Shown here piece by piece: positions 28,656 to 36,011 of a DNA stretch of 39,560 nt. Origin of the DNA: a virus; the IMG/VR virus record IMGVR_UViG_3300031873_000012, positions 1 to 39,560 of that record; one strand, 5' to 3'. A program made the translations under genes and the position numbers. Position 1 is the first letter of the stretch, and the number at the start of each line of letters is the position of its first letter. The notes under the pieces were generated by a model. It was not told the origin of the DNA. It searched no databases and worked only from the letters and a program-made list of their open reading frames with translations.

Positions 28656-29939
28656 TTATCTGGCATCCGTCAAAAGATTTGGCTCCTTTCCCGTTGCGTC
28701 CTTGAACCGTTGCAGAGCCACAGCAACGTATCCTGGGTTAATCTCGATAGCACGGCACTTCCTGCCAAGCTGTTCGCAGGCGATCAGCGAGGTGCCACTT
28801 CCGCAAAATGGCTCTGCGACAACGTCGCCAGCCTTCGAACTGTTCGAGAGCGCGCGTAGATACAACTCGACTGGCTTCATGGTCGGATGAAGGTCGCTCT
28901 TATGTGGCTTGTCGATCTCCCACGTCGAGAACTGGCTGGCATCTCCGTAAAACTTGTGTGACCCGTCAACCCATCCGTAAAGGATCGGCTCGTGCTTGTA
29001 GTGATAATCACAGCGCCCCAAGACGTGATTGTTTTTGACCCACACTAGCATGTGGCGCAGTGGAAAACCGCTTTGGCGCAAAGCTAGGAGGAGGAGGAGG
29101 AGGTCGCCTCCCTGCGGCCCGGTCACATAGTAGGAGGCGCCAGGCGAAAGCGATTCGCGGATGGCTGTGAATGCGGCGACCCAGAACGCGCTCATCTCAT
29201 CCGGTGTCTGATGATCACCATCGATAGGTGTCTGAATGCAATTGCCCCGGTGACCTGCATTCAAAAACTTGTTCTTCGACGCATAAGACACACCGTACGG
29301 CGGATCGGTGACGATGATGCTCGCGAGGTCTTTTCCGAATAACCGCTGCACGTCCTCTGCCTTCGTGGTGTCTCCGCACAAAAGCCGGTGCTCACCAAAT
29401 TCCCATAATTGCCCCGTCTCGACCTTCCACTCCTTCCGCAACTCATCTGCTCGATCGATCTGTGGCTCGGCATCACTTAATTCAACATCAGACACATTCA
29501 ACGATAACATTTCAGTTATGTCTGATTGTGTATAACCAACACCACTCAACAAATCTTCGCTTTGAAAACTACTCATCATCGCAACGAGTTCTTTTTCATC
29601 CCAACCGCCGAGCTCAACCAATCGATTGCTTGCAATCAAATACGCTTCGGCCTCTTTGTCGTTCTTACTCCACCAGCCACGAATAACCGGGATGATCCAA
29701 TCGCCATTTTCATTGACGACAACACCATCAGGCGGCGTTCCTCCCGATGATTTCAATTTTAACAGCGCGGCTTTTCGCCCGTGCCCCGCTACAATTCGAT
29801 TCGTTCGCTCATCTAAAACAATCGGCTCAACATAACCAAAACGACCGATGCTGTTTTCAATTTGATCGCTGTGCAATTTTGGATTTTTAAGAGCGTCTTG
29901 CAACGCATCAATGGGCAAGCCTTCTATTCGCAAACTCAT
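28656..29939 (-). CDS. ParB-like domain / N4-N6 DNA methyltransferase fusion
   Basis: Residues 1-145 have ParB/Srx-type features (FGYVEPIVLDERTNRIVAGHGR, about 34-55, in two pieces). The rest is a beta-class methyltransferase with DPPY (212-215) before FCGSGTS (378-384), typical of N4-cytosine/N6-adenine enzymes. This fusion occurs in many phages and probably couples a nuclease-like or DNA-binding ParB fold to methylation. A CTC-repeat codes for six leucines at about residue 280. The ATG at 29939 has a GGGGG site; the longer frame starts are weak. No restriction partner is seen. Confidence 0.85.
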   Translation of the reverse strand: MSLRIEGLPIDALQDALKNPKLHSDQIENSIGRFGYVEPIVLDERTNRIVAGHGRKAALLKLKSSGGTPPDGVVVNENGDWIIPVIRGWWSKNDKEAEAYLIASNRLVELGGWDEKELVAMMSSFQSEDLLSGVGYTQSDITEMLSLNVSDVELSDAEPQIDRADELRKEWKVETGQLWEFGEHRLLCGDTTKAEDVQRLFGKDLASIIVTDPPYGVSYASKNKFLNAGHRGNCIQTPIDGDHQTPDEMSAFWVAAFTAIRESLSPGASYYVTGPQGGDLLLLLLALRQSGFPLRHMLVWVKNNHVLGRCDYHYKHEPILYGWVDGSHKFYGDASQFSTWEIDKPHKSDLHPTMKPVELYLRALSNSSKAGDVVAEPFCGSGTSLIACEQLGRKCRAIEINPGYVAVALQRFKDATGKEPNLLTDAR

Positions 29940-29950
29940 TTTATCCCCCA

Positions 29951-31621
29951 TCAACTCATTAGTTTTCCATCTTCGATTTTTAAATGTAACGCTGGATCAA
30001 GCAAGTCTTTTAAATCTTCGTCATGCGAAATCACCACGACCGCGCGACGATTGGCGAGTTCTCGAACCGCTTCAACCACCCTCGGAACGCCGACCGAATC
30101 GAGACCGTCGAAGCACTCGTCGACGAACAGCGTTCCCGCCATTGTTCCGTGCGCCGCACTCGAGATCTCAGAGAGAGCAAAGAGCAACGCCACATCGATT
30201 CGACGTCGCTCCCCCGCGCTCGCCGCCTTGTAGCCATACCCGCCGCCGGCTCCCTCGATCTCGAGGCTGATTGAGTCGGTCACGCCGCCCGATTTCTTTT
30301 CCTGGTAGGGCGACAAACGCAAGCGCAACCCCTCGCCGGCGATACGCTGAAGCCAGGTATTAGACATTTCCGAGATGGCGTTCAGCGTCGCCCCGAGCAC
30401 ATGCGCGCGGACGCCTTTTGTGCCGAGTACCTTTTCAGTAACGCCAAGCTCTTTGAAATCAACTGTCACAGCCTGTAAAATATCAGCCCATTTTTTCTCG
30501 AACTCGATTGCCGCCTTCTCGTCTATTGCCGCTTTCTCTTTGCGCTCCAATGCGCCCGCTCTCTGTGAGTCGTATCGAACTTTCTCCTCGGTGAGAGATT
30601 TCGCTTTCGAGATTCGTTCTCTGATTTCCTGTAGCGCTTCTTTGATGTCCTTCGACTCTGACTCGAACTCGTGCCGCTGCTCTTCGTTCTCGATGACACT
30701 GGCGGCGGTTGCGGCCTTTGCTTTCTGCAATTCAGTTCGTTTTGATTCGACCTCTGCTTGAGCCTTCGCCCGAGATTGTGGCGGAATCTTTTGATCACAC
30801 GTCGGGCAAACGGTGGTGTTGAGGTGCACGTCAAAACATTTCATGGTGCTCTTGAGCTCGAGCTCGGCGAGCGCCACGTTCTCATCGATCTCTTTCCGCT
30901 CCGCTCTCAATTTTGATATCAACTCGACATTGACTCGCTCTGCCTGTGTGAGTCGAATGAGCCGCGCGTTTAACTCTGTCAGATCTTCAATCTCGAACGT
31001 CTTCTCAAACGACTTCAGCACGTCCTCTGAAAGCGCCAATAACTTTTGAGCAGACTCTTTTCTCGCCGTTCCCATCACGAGACCGTTCTCGGCTTTATGA
31101 ATTGAGACCTCTGTGTTTCTCAAATCCCCTCGACACTCCTCGAGAGCCGCATCAAACTTTTCTATTCCGATGAACGCTTCGAGCAATCGCTTCCGCTCGG
31201 AGTCGGTCGACTGCGTGAAGCACGCGATATCGGTGGCGCTCAAGACATGCGTTCTCTGCCAAACCCAATGAGAGCCTATCTCTGATTCGAGCGCTTCTTG
31301 TGCCTTGGTCGTCGAGGCGAAGTTGATCTCTTTAGCGTTTTCACTGCGTGTGTCATACCAAAGCAAGTTTATCTTTGCGCCAAGCTTCCCACGAATTGCG
31401 GCCACAGTATTGGTGAATACCTTGACTTCGCCGTCCTCGGGGGTCCATGGCGTTGTACCTCTGAGAGTCTTCCCCCAAAGCCCAACCGACACCGCCTCGA
31501 CGAGACTTGACTTGCCCGAGCCATTCGGACCCGTAACGAGAACGATTCCTTTCTCTGGCAGTGTGACTTCACTCTCTCTGTGCTTCATGAAATTCTTGAG
31601 CACTACTTTTTGAATCTGCAT
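29951..31621 (-). CDS. sbcC: SbcC/Rad50/gp46-like ATPase subunit
   Basis: An SMC-like ATPase that, with SbcD, processes DNA ends for recombination-dependent replication. Walker A GPNGSGKS is at 31-38, a zinc hook CPTC at 272-275 flanked by coiled coils, the ABC signature SAGERRR begins at 468, Walker B LFVDE ends at 502, and an H-loop His is near 533. At 556 residues it is short, as T4 gp46 relatives are. The ATG at 31621 has an AAGGA site and overlaps the preceding small gene by about 50 bases. Follows sbcD, the usual order. Confidence 0.92.
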   Translation of the reverse strand: MQIQKVVLKNFMKHRESEVTLPEKGIVLVTGPNGSGKSSLVEAVSVGLWGKTLRGTTPWTPEDGEVKVFTNTVAAIRGKLGAKINLLWYDTRSENAKEINFASTTKAQEALESEIGSHWVWQRTHVLSATDIACFTQSTDSERKRLLEAFIGIEKFDAALEECRGDLRNTEVSIHKAENGLVMGTARKESAQKLLALSEDVLKSFEKTFEIEDLTELNARLIRLTQAERVNVELISKLRAERKEIDENVALAELELKSTMKCFDVHLNTTVCPTCDQKIPPQSRAKAQAEVESKRTELQKAKAATAASVIENEEQRHEFESESKDIKEALQEIRERISKAKSLTEEKVRYDSQRAGALERKEKAAIDEKAAIEFEKKWADILQAVTVDFKELGVTEKVLGTKGVRAHVLGATLNAISEMSNTWLQRIAGEGLRLRLSPYQEKKSGGVTDSISLEIEGAGGGYGYKAASAGERRRIDVALLFALSEISSAAHGTMAGTLFVDECFDGLDSVGVPRVVEAVRELANRRAVVVISHDEDLKDLLDPALHLKIEDGKLMS

Positions 31622-31802
31622 TGTCGATCCTTAACCAGGTGCCACAAGGTTGAAGCCATACAACTTTCTCCGATTGCACTAACCGCTTTTGCGATTCGTC
31701 CATCTCAAAACACGCTTCCACTCGATGTCGCTCTCCCACGATATTCTGAAGGCAAACAGCAACGAGCCCGCACTTATTACATTTCACAAAATGAAAAGGC
31801 AT
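31569..31802 (-). CDS. Small Cys-containing protein between sbcD and sbcC (77 aa)
   Basis: CNKCGLVAVC near the N-terminus (residues 8-17) and a later C and CGTW suggest one zinc site in a small ribbon. Its ATG at 31802 has a GAGGATGAA leader right behind the sbcD stop, and its last 17 codons overlap the start of sbcC in a different frame. A cofactor of the nuclease complex is possible only by position. Confidence 0.6.
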   Translation of the reverse strand: MPFHFVKCNKCGLVAVCLQNIVGERHRVEACFEMDESQKRLVQSEKVVWLQPCGTWLRIDNADSKSSAQEFHEAQRE

Positions 31803-31809
31803 TTCATCC

Positions 31810-32955
31810 TCACAACCTCAAATATTTTTTCGAGAGAGCGAGCACCTTATCGCGATTCACTCCCTCCTCTATCGGCATATTTTTCACAAATGCCGCGAGA
31901 GACTCCGCCAATCCAGTTTCACAGCGAGCCAAAGTCGCAGCGGTGCGAGCCTGAATTTTATTCGTTTGATCATCGGGGAGCACCTCATAGCCAAGAATCG
32001 CATTCTCTTCTTTCTGTTTGCCGAGCCACTCTGATGCTGCCTGCATTCCGACCTCATCTGTGCTTCTCATGCGCGCGAAAACAAAATTCCCTTCCTCACT
32101 CAACCCGCGAAAGCGTTTCAATTCCGAGGCGTCGGGTTTCTCGCATGAAATAAATCTCGGACCTGCTATCTCAATGGTCTCTGTTTTTAGCTGCTTGTTT
32201 TTTATTCCTTCAACGATTGTCACTTTCCCAACCGCATCGTCGAACGCATCTCGCCAATCGGTCGGGCAGAGACAGCCCAATTGCACAATGTGAATTCCAT
32301 TGAACGGTTGCCACTCGACGTGCCGATGCCAATGCCCCGCCATCACCGCGTCAATTTGATACTCTTTACAGAGCGTCAAGAGGCGCTCGATTGATATCGA
32401 ATCGGTTCCCGCCTGCCCCCATGCTGGCGTAGCAGAATCCCAGATCCCTAAATGACAGCCTAAAATTCTAAACGACTTTTCCTTAGCCGCACCGCTAGTG
32501 AATAATCCCGCCAAAGATGCCTCGAAAGAAGCCGCAGATCTGAAGGGGATATGCCACACATCGCAGCCGGCCATCCGAGTACTGCAACACGTGGTGACAA
32601 TGCGAACGTTTTTCACAAACGCCAATGGCCCGAGAGCGTGATTGCCTGTGTCGAGAACAACCTGCTCATGATTGCCGAGTAAGATATTTATTGTAAGGTT
32701 TTTGTATGACTCTAGAATTCGCATGACGTGCGCAAGGACAGGCGGCTCGGGGCGTGCGCCATCGAACAAATCCCCCTCGATAAAAACCTCTGAGCACCGC
32801 GCATCATCCGCGGCCTTCAAGGCACGCTCTAAAACACCGCATGCAACCGCACAGCGGACGTTGATTCCCGAGACTCCGGCGTCCTTAAAAAAGGGAATAT
32901 CGTTTAGAGTTTTGTGATTAGCGATATGCACATCCGAGAAAAAAGCAATTTTCAT
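31810..32955 (-). CDS. sbcD: SbcD/Mre11/gp47-like nuclease subunit
   Basis: The calcineurin-like phosphoesterase fold is marked by DVH (8-10), GDLFD (61-65), GNHE (94-97), GCHLG (166-170) and GHWHRH (207-212), the metal-binding residues of Mre11-type exo/endonucleases. The remaining C-terminal part (about 220-381) is a capping or SbcC-contact domain. The ATG overlaps the recombinase stop as ATGA and has a GGAGG site. Works with sbcC to resect and open DNA ends. Length 381 is normal for SbcD. Confidence 0.92.
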   Translation of the reverse strand: MKIAFFSDVHIANHKTLNDIPFFKDAGVSGINVRCAVACGVLERALKAADDARCSEVFIEGDLFDGARPEPPVLAHVMRILESYKNLTINILLGNHEQVVLDTGNHALGPLAFVKNVRIVTTCCSTRMAGCDVWHIPFRSAASFEASLAGLFTSGAAKEKSFRILGCHLGIWDSATPAWGQAGTDSISIERLLTLCKEYQIDAVMAGHWHRHVEWQPFNGIHIVQLGCLCPTDWRDAFDDAVGKVTIVEGIKNKQLKTETIEIAGPRFISCEKPDASELKRFRGLSEEGNFVFARMRSTDEVGMQAASEWLGKQKEENAILGYEVLPDDQTNKIQARTAATLARCETGLAESLAAFVKNMPIEEGVNRDKVLALSKKYLRL

Positions 32956-33995
32956 TCTGCAACCTCCGCCAAATCCGTCTCTTCATTCTCAGACTCTTCC
33001 GTATCGATTGCCGGTTCACTCTCTGCACGACACCAACCGCAAGCGTCGAGTTTTATTTTTGCTTCTTCGGCAAAAGGCTTCAACGCTTCGCCTCTCAATC
33101 CTCGAACGTCCGCCGGCTTCACGAGCCCCAATAACTTTGCTCTCTCGAGTGTCGACCAAGCGTTATCCCAACCAGTCGCGAAGTTCAGACGTACTACCGC
33201 TTTTCGATAGGGTGACGCCATTCGATTCTTGGTTGCCAAGAAAGTGATAGACTTTGCGATTTTCTCTTCATGTTTATTCTCGACGTGCTTACCTGGGTAA
33301 AGCTGAAGTCGAATCGATGCCGCAAACTTCACGGCTTTGCCGCCCGGTGTCGTCGATGAGTCGCCAAACATAACGCCGATTTTCTGCCGAGTCTGATTAA
33401 CAAATAGTAAACTACACTTCTTCTCGATGGCGAGCTTCGATAAAACTCTGCATGCCTGACTCAATATTTTCGCTCTGCTGTCCCAAATAGCTTTGCCCTG
33501 TAGTCCCTTCAAAACCTCAGCTTTGGTAGCGCATGAGGCAATGCTATCCCAAACCCCGAGCGTGGGCACATTGCCCGGTAGCTGCTCAAGTGTGAACGCC
33601 ATTTTTTCAATCGCGTCTTCCATGTGGTCGGGCTCAAGCAGAATCACACGTTTCAAATCAACGCCGAAAACACTCGCGCGTTCGAGATTCAAAGCGTTCT
33701 CTGTCTCGCATAAAAAAACAATTGCGTTCTGTTCGAGAGCGCCCTTGATGCAACTCCAAGTGAAACTCGTTTTCCCACCTGCCTCTTCGCTATAGAGCTC
33801 GACGATGCGCCCGACAGGCAAGCCTTTGCATCCGAGCACGTATTGATCAATCACATCGATTCCTGTCGAGAGAACCTCGACAACATCGCTCTGACCGCCC
33901 TCGCCCAACACGCCCGCGCTATCACTGCCAAACTGTTTTCTAATTGCGGCGATGATCATTTTCTGTAAGTCTTCCATCTTCTTTTTCTTCGCCAT
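32952..33995 (-). CDS. recA: RecA/UvsX-like recombinase
   Basis: Catalyses strand exchange for recombination-dependent replication. The P-loop is SEEAGGKT (69-76, with Ser at the first Gly), the catalytic Glu is in CETEN (about 97-99), Walker B is VWD (148-150), and the L2-like segment NQTRQKIGVMFGDSSTTPGG (200-219) has the RecA pattern. The ATG at 33995 (leader GGAGAAAAA) gives 347 aa; a longer frame lacks an SD. The C-terminus is acidic (ESENEETDLAEVAE), as in many RecA proteins. Coupled to sbcD. Confidence 0.93.
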   Translation of the reverse strand: MAKKKKMEDLQKMIIAAIRKQFGSDSAGVLGEGGQSDVVEVLSTGIDVIDQYVLGCKGLPVGRIVELYSEEAGGKTSFTWSCIKGALEQNAIVFLCETENALNLERASVFGVDLKRVILLEPDHMEDAIEKMAFTLEQLPGNVPTLGVWDSIASCATKAEVLKGLQGKAIWDSRAKILSQACRVLSKLAIEKKCSLLFVNQTRQKIGVMFGDSSTTPGGKAVKFAASIRLQLYPGKHVENKHEEKIAKSITFLATKNRMASPYRKAVVRLNFATGWDNAWSTLERAKLLGLVKPADVRGLRGEALKPFAEEAKIKLDACGWCRAESEPAIDTEESENEETDLAEVAE

Positions 33996-34272
33996 TTTTT
34001 CTCCGTTGCGAGATAAACCTCTTTTCACATTCTGTATGGGAAAAGAGGAGAGCGCCCAGGCCATCCGAGCTTAAGCGCTCTTTTTCTAAAATTGGCTGGG
34101 GGTTGGAATTGCACCAACACGGAGTCATCGGCCCAACTTGATGACTTGCCCCGTCTATGGCTCGGGCTCTGGTGCGCGAGCATCTCCCAGCGGTTCGGCA
34201 CGACTAGCACTATGAGTATTCGATAGAACGATATGGGGGAAAGCGCTATCGAGCTCAGAGTTCTATTCGCGC
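33996..34272 (-). other. Structured non-coding gap between ssb and recA
   Basis: No gene with a good start fits here. Stems are visible at 34018-34025/34041-34048 (CCTCTTTT with AAAAGAGG), 34049-34055/34075-34081 (AGAGCGC with GCGCTCT, followed by a T-run on the plus strand) and CGATAG/CTATCG near 34220-34250, together with the tRNA-like fold listed separately. This is probably a 5' leader for recA or a processed RNA. Compare with the hairpin-rich gap at 107-615. Confidence 0.5.
34095..34191 (-). ncRNA. tRNA-like fold, 97 nt, degenerate
   Basis: On the minus strand GCTGGGA (34185-34191) pairs at 6 of 7 positions with CCCCAGC (34095-34101). Next come a D-arm-like GCTC/GAGC with an 8-base loop, a weak anticodon-like stem with loop CCATAGA, a strong 7-bp variable-arm stem (AGTCATC/GATGACT) and a T-arm-like GTTGG-TGCAATT-CCAAC. 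Anticodon would read ATA at the usual place, and U33 is missing, so function as a tRNA is doubtful. A type II-like pseudo-tRNA or tRNA mimic is my best reading. Confidence 0.35.
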
Positions 34273-35055
34273 CTACAGCGGAATGTCTTCCTCATAATCG
34301 GCATCGGCAATGTCCTCTTGGATATTTCTCGACCGAGGTTTCGCCTTCAACGCGTGCGCTTCTTTTTCTGTGCGACGCATGGGCGCTTTAGATTCCTTTG
34401 CCTCGAAGCCTCCACTCTCAACCTCGGCAACGAGGTCTTCGATCTCATCAATCGTTTTGGTGAGGATGAACTCGTCGAGGTCAACCTGCGTATCAATCCA
34501 CGTCATGTCGCCAAGCGGCGTTCGATTTCGCGCGGGGAGAATTACGTACTTGGTATCATTGCGAGTCATACCCTTGCGTTTAACAATCAGATCGAAACCG
34601 TCCACGGGGTCTGTGAAATCGCCGCCGCTCTCGGGATCGTTCCGAATCGATATCATGCTTGAGAAAATATTCTTCCCGAAATTCCAAACTCGTGGCCCCT
34701 TCTCGGGGTCGCCTCGGTCAATCGCATTTGTGTAGGCGCTCTGTCGAGGTGCGAAAGTCTCCCTCGCAAACTCTCGCTCTTCATCGCTTCTGCTTTTCCG
34801 AAGCACTTCCCATTGTGCGCATGCCGGACAAACTGCCGCACCGGGGCACAGAAAAACGATGACTTTATCGCCCACCACAATGCGATGCTGGTTCACGAGT
34901 TTAATCGGAGTTTTTTTCCCCGCTTTAGGAGGAAGAACTCGCACCACTGTTCGCCCCTCTGGGATCTTAAAAAAGGTTGAACCAGAATCAAATTCCTTCA
35001 ATTGTTTTTCGGCTTCTGTCGCGTCAAAACTTCCGTATTTTACGATGTTCGGCAT
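34273..35055 (-). CDS. ssb: gp32-like single-strand DNA-binding protein
   Basis: Coats single-stranded DNA during replication and recombination. H57, C70, C76 and C79 repeat the spacing of the zinc site in T4 gp32 (H-x12-C...C-x2-C). The core (about 30-210) is beta-rich with basic patches, and the C-terminus is acidic (DIADADYEEDIPL), the usual partner-binding tail. The ATG at 35055 has a GAGGGG site. It lies beside recA and polA genes, as expected. 260 residues is close to gp32-type length. Confidence 0.82.
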   Translation of the reverse strand: MPNIVKYGSFDATEAEKQLKEFDSGSTFFKIPEGRTVVRVLPPKAGKKTPIKLVNQHRIVVGDKVIVFLCPGAAVCPACAQWEVLRKSRSDEEREFARETFAPRQSAYTNAIDRGDPEKGPRVWNFGKNIFSSMISIRNDPESGGDFTDPVDGFDLIVKRKGMTRNDTKYVILPARNRTPLGDMTWIDTQVDLDEFILTKTIDEIEDLVAEVESGGFEAKESKAPMRRTEKEAHALKAKPRSRNIQEDIADADYEEDIPL

Positions 35056-35103
35056 TGTGTTTTCCCCTCGAGATTAGGTTTACTATTCGTGAATCGTTTA
35101 CGC

Positions 35104-35490
35104 TCAGTGTAATTTTGCGGAACGTATCTGGTCAATGCACTTTTTCATATCTCCTTTCAGATCAACCTTCTCTTCTCGAACCTCTATATCTTTGAGCGCC
35201 ACTGAAATATCGCTCGCTATTTTTTTGACGCAATCTTCGAGCGTGCTGCCCGGCATGTCGTGCTCCAAAGTCACAAAATAGCGAAGCGTAAAATTCAGAG
35301 CAGAAAATAACAAAACTTGCGCTTGCGGCGTACCGACTTTTATTCTCGGGTCGCCTTGGTCTTTGCCGATGTAAAGTTCTGACGTCTCGCCTTTCGGAAT
35401 GCTATAGGCGAAATCGCCAGCGGATTTAAACAGCATCACTATCGACGTCATCAAATCGCGCGAATCCTGCATCTCATCAGGAGAAGACAT
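35104..35490 (-). CDS. Hypothetical protein in the replication block (128 aa)
   Basis: A mixed alpha/beta protein (PKGETSELYIGKDQGDPRIK in the middle, then a hydrophobic LLFSALNFTLRYFV segment that is probably a buried helix, not a membrane span). The ATG at 35490 with a GAGGTTAAA leader is preferred over one at 35508. Placed between polA-side genes and ssb, it may be a replication or recombination accessory. No family recognised. Confidence 0.65.
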   Translation of the reverse strand: MSSPDEMQDSRDLMTSIVMLFKSAGDFAYSIPKGETSELYIGKDQGDPRIKVGTPQAQVLLFSALNFTLRYFVTLEHDMPGSTLEDCVKKIASDISVALKDIEVREEKVDLKGDMKKCIDQIRSAKLH

Positions 35491-35491
35491 T

Positions 35492-35956
35492 TTAACCTCG
35501 CTCGACATCTGAATCGTGCTGATTTCTCATATGCGTTTTCAGCATCGGGTCGCCCGCCATCTCTTCTCGAAGGTGCGCCCCCAGTGAAACGAGCATGTCC
35601 TTTTTGTCTCTCAGGCTCTCGAGAATTCCAATGAGCTTGACTCGCTCGCAGTCTGCCTCGACCAATTCAAGGCGCAGTTTGATCCAATCTTGAGACTGCC
35701 CCTTCATTGTCGACTCGATCAATGCCTCGGTGACCCGGCCTTTTAACTCGGCTGTCTCAAGCATTGTTCTTGTCTCGAGACTCAAGCGTTTCTCGAACCA
35801 CTCAAACTCGACTTTCTTAATCCAATACGCTCGATAAACTTTTCGATACTCCTCATTCCAAAAGGCAACATCCGACGCCATTCGACAAAACTCTGCCTGA
35901 ATGGCAACCGGCGAAAGCTCCAAACACTCCTTCAAGTAATCCGCTTCGAGATTCAC
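35492..35956 (-). CDS. Helical phage protein in the replication block (154 aa)
   Basis: Almost entirely helical with coiled-coil periodicity (EYRKVYRAYWIKKVEFEWFE and CERVKLIGILESLRDKKDM). The C-terminal LRDKKDMLVSLGAHLREEM is a motif I associate with a small phage protein often found near ssb and recombination genes. Its role is unknown to me. The start is GTG at 35956 with an AAGGGGG site. It overlaps the next gene by 0-17 bases depending on start choice. Confidence 0.7.
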   Translation of the reverse strand: MNLEADYLKECLELSPVAIQAEFCRMASDVAFWNEEYRKVYRAYWIKKVEFEWFEKRLSLETRTMLETAELKGRVTEALIESTMKGQSQDWIKLRLELVEADCERVKLIGILESLRDKKDMLVSLGAHLREEMAGDPMLKTHMRNQHDSDVERG

Positions 35957-36011
35957 GTGACCCCCTTTTCTATATACTTGTCCGGTCGATGATTTTTTTT
36001 ACCAACTATTT

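Noticed and set aside
29080-29105. Trinucleotide GAG/CTC run inside the methyltransferase
   Set aside because: It encodes a short leucine stretch at a helix. Changes of three bases would not switch the frame, so phase variation is unlikely.
33996-34064. Longer N-terminus for the recombinase (start at 34064)
   Set aside because: The 23 extra residues cover the leader hairpin; the ATG at 33995 has the clear GGAG site and gives a normal RecA start.
34025-34210. 61-codon minus-strand frame in the recA leader
   Set aside because: It overlaps stems and the tRNA-like fold, lacks an SD and shows no protein-like composition.
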